Source of the DNA: Bacteroidota bacterium | GTDB taxonomy: Bacteria; Bacteroidota; Bacteroidia; Chitinophagales; Chitinophagaceae | Assembly (NCBI GenBank): GCA_023423015.1 | Contig: JAFAGE010000027.1 | Span: forward strand, 1 to 6,752 | Reading direction: 5' to 3' | DNA length: 6,752 bases | In this document: in pieces, positions 6,290 to 6,752 of the stretch | Layout of the letters: each line of letters opens with the position of its first letter | Numbering within the stretch: the first letter of the stretch is position 1 | Position numbers and translations under genes: made by a program | Notes under the pieces: generated by a model | Told to the model about the DNA's origin: nothing | Databases searched by the model: none | Seen by the model: only the letters and a program-made list of their open reading frames with translations

Positions 6290-6306
6290 ATCCACCAAAG
6301 GTGGAT
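6290..6306. repeat. Perfect 7-bp inverted repeat (ATCCACC-AAA-GGTGGAT) in the convergent spacer
   Basis: ATCCACC (6290-6296) and GGTGGAT (6300-6306) form a 7-bp stem with a 3-nt loop, between the ends of the convergent flippase and serA genes. The position suits a bidirectional transcription end or roadblock, but there is no T-run after the stem on either strand, so it is not called an intrinsic terminator. The stem sits between a CTCAC/TTCAC-rich stretch (6262-6289) and the heptamer block at 6312. Confidence 0.6.
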
Positions 6307-6311
6307 TCCCG

Positions 6312-6339
6312 CTCTCCGTTCTCCGCTCTCCGCTCTTAG
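6312..6339 (+). repeat. Second block of the YYCTCCG heptamer family (4 units)
   Basis: CTCTCCG (6312), TTCTCCG (6319), CTCTCCG (6326) and the decayed CTCTTAG (6333) tile 28 bp exactly. The first three units match the consensus of the array at 1258-1385, on the same strand, about 5 kb away. The block ends 12 bp before the serA stop codon, so it lies in the 3' spacer of two convergent genes. Recurrence in a second spacer marks a dispersed intergenic repeat family rather than a single local expansion. Confidence 0.8.
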
Positions 6340-6351
6340 TATGTAATTTCT

Positions 6352-6752
6352 CTAGTAAAGTAATCTCACCTTCATCGTCCCCTTCACCTCTTTAAGAATA
6401 TCAGATGCCTTCTTCGATAATTTCTGATCGAGGTCGAGTACAACGTAGCCAACTTCGTCGTTGGTTTTGAGGTATTGTCCCAGGATGTTGATGCCGTTGT
6501 CGGATAGCGCAAGGTTAATAGCCGATAGCACACCCGGAACATTTTTATGAATATGAAGAATTCTATGCGAACCTTCAACAGGCGGTACGCTGAGATCGGG
6601 AACAGTGTGCGATCCGATGGTAACTCCTTTTTCGAGGTATTGAAAAAGTTTGTTGCTCACGTCTTCACCAATGTTGCGTTGTGCTTCTTCAGTAGAGCCC
6701 CCGATGTGCGGAGTGAGAATCACATTTGGCAAACCCTGGAGTGGTGTTACAA
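6352..6752 (-). CDS. serA: D-3-phosphoglycerate dehydrogenase, C-terminal part with ACT domain (N-terminus outside window)
   Basis: The minus-strand frame enters from the right edge (VTPLQGLPNVILTPHIGGSTEEAQ) and ends at the TAG at 6354-6352. TPHIGGST carries the catalytic histidine of the D-2-hydroxyacid dehydrogenase fold. After a linker comes an ACT domain, from HRILHIHKNVPGVLSAINLAL through NILGQYLKTNDEVGYVVLDLD, with the same order and spacing as the regulatory domain of E. coli SerA and the same terminal RLLY. In that enzyme the ACT domain binds serine for feedback inhibition. The reaction is NAD-dependent oxidation of 3-phosphoglycerate, the first step of serine synthesis, in the cytoplasm. 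About 133 codons are present; the family has about 410 in the E. coli-type form, so roughly two thirds lie outside. The first in-frame start-like codon, a TTG at 6732, is internal. It converges with the flippase. Confidence 0.95.
   Translation of the reverse strand, partial: VTPLQGLPNVILTPHIGGSTEEAQRNIGEDVSNKLFQYLEKGVTIGSHTVPDLSVPPVEGSHRILHIHKNVPGVLSAINLALSDNGINILGQYLKTNDEVGYVVLDLDQKLSKKASDILKEVKGTMKVRLLY

Noticed and set aside
6290..6306. Hairpin read as an intrinsic terminator
   Set aside because: The stem is short (7 bp) and not followed by a T-run on either strand, so it is listed only as an inverted repeat.

Overview
The window looks like chromosomal DNA of a member of the Bacteroidota, probably from the Chitinophagales/Sphingobacteriales side. 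This is inferred from the protein types (a Bacteroidota-style secreted M23 peptidase, a DUF5009/COG4299 membrane protein, a GH20-like plus GH18 fusion), the near absence of Shine-Dalgarno sequences before the starts, and low-complexity heptamer repeats between genes. No rRNA, tRNA, insertion sequence, CRISPR array or phage gene was seen.

Layout: (1) 1-793, minus strand: an exported M23 zinc peptidase, cut by the left window edge. (2) 956-1171, plus: a 71-aa predicted single-span membrane protein, divergent from the peptidase across an AT-rich 162-bp spacer. (3) 1172-1596: a gene-free 425-bp stretch with four perfect tandem CATAGGG heptamers (a G-quadruplex-type motif), a 128-bp array that tiles exactly into 7-mers and 11-mers, and an 11-bp tandem duplication. 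(4) 1597-2790, plus: a polytopic HGSNAT/NagX-like acyltransferase-family protein. (5) 2826-4841, plus, 35 bp later: a secreted protein joining a GH20-type hexosaminidase-like domain to a GH18 chitinase-like domain. (6) 4880-6232, plus: a Wzx/MOP-type flippase. (7) 6233-6351: a convergent spacer with a short hairpin and a second block of the same heptamer family. (8) 6352-6752, minus: the 3' part of serA, D-3-phosphoglycerate dehydrogenase with its ACT domain.

The most coherent biology is the pair at 1597-4841. GH18 and GH20 enzymes both use the substrate's N-acetyl group in catalysis, and the neighbouring membrane protein belongs to the family of lysosomal heparan-alpha-glucosaminide N-acetyltransferase, which acetylates glucosamine across a membrane. 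The two genes may form a small amino-sugar (chitin, chitosan or peptidoglycan fragment) processing unit in which re-acetylation makes partly deacetylated oligomers cleavable. That is a hypothesis from domain content and adjacency. The peptidase, flippase and serA look like unrelated housekeeping or envelope neighbours.
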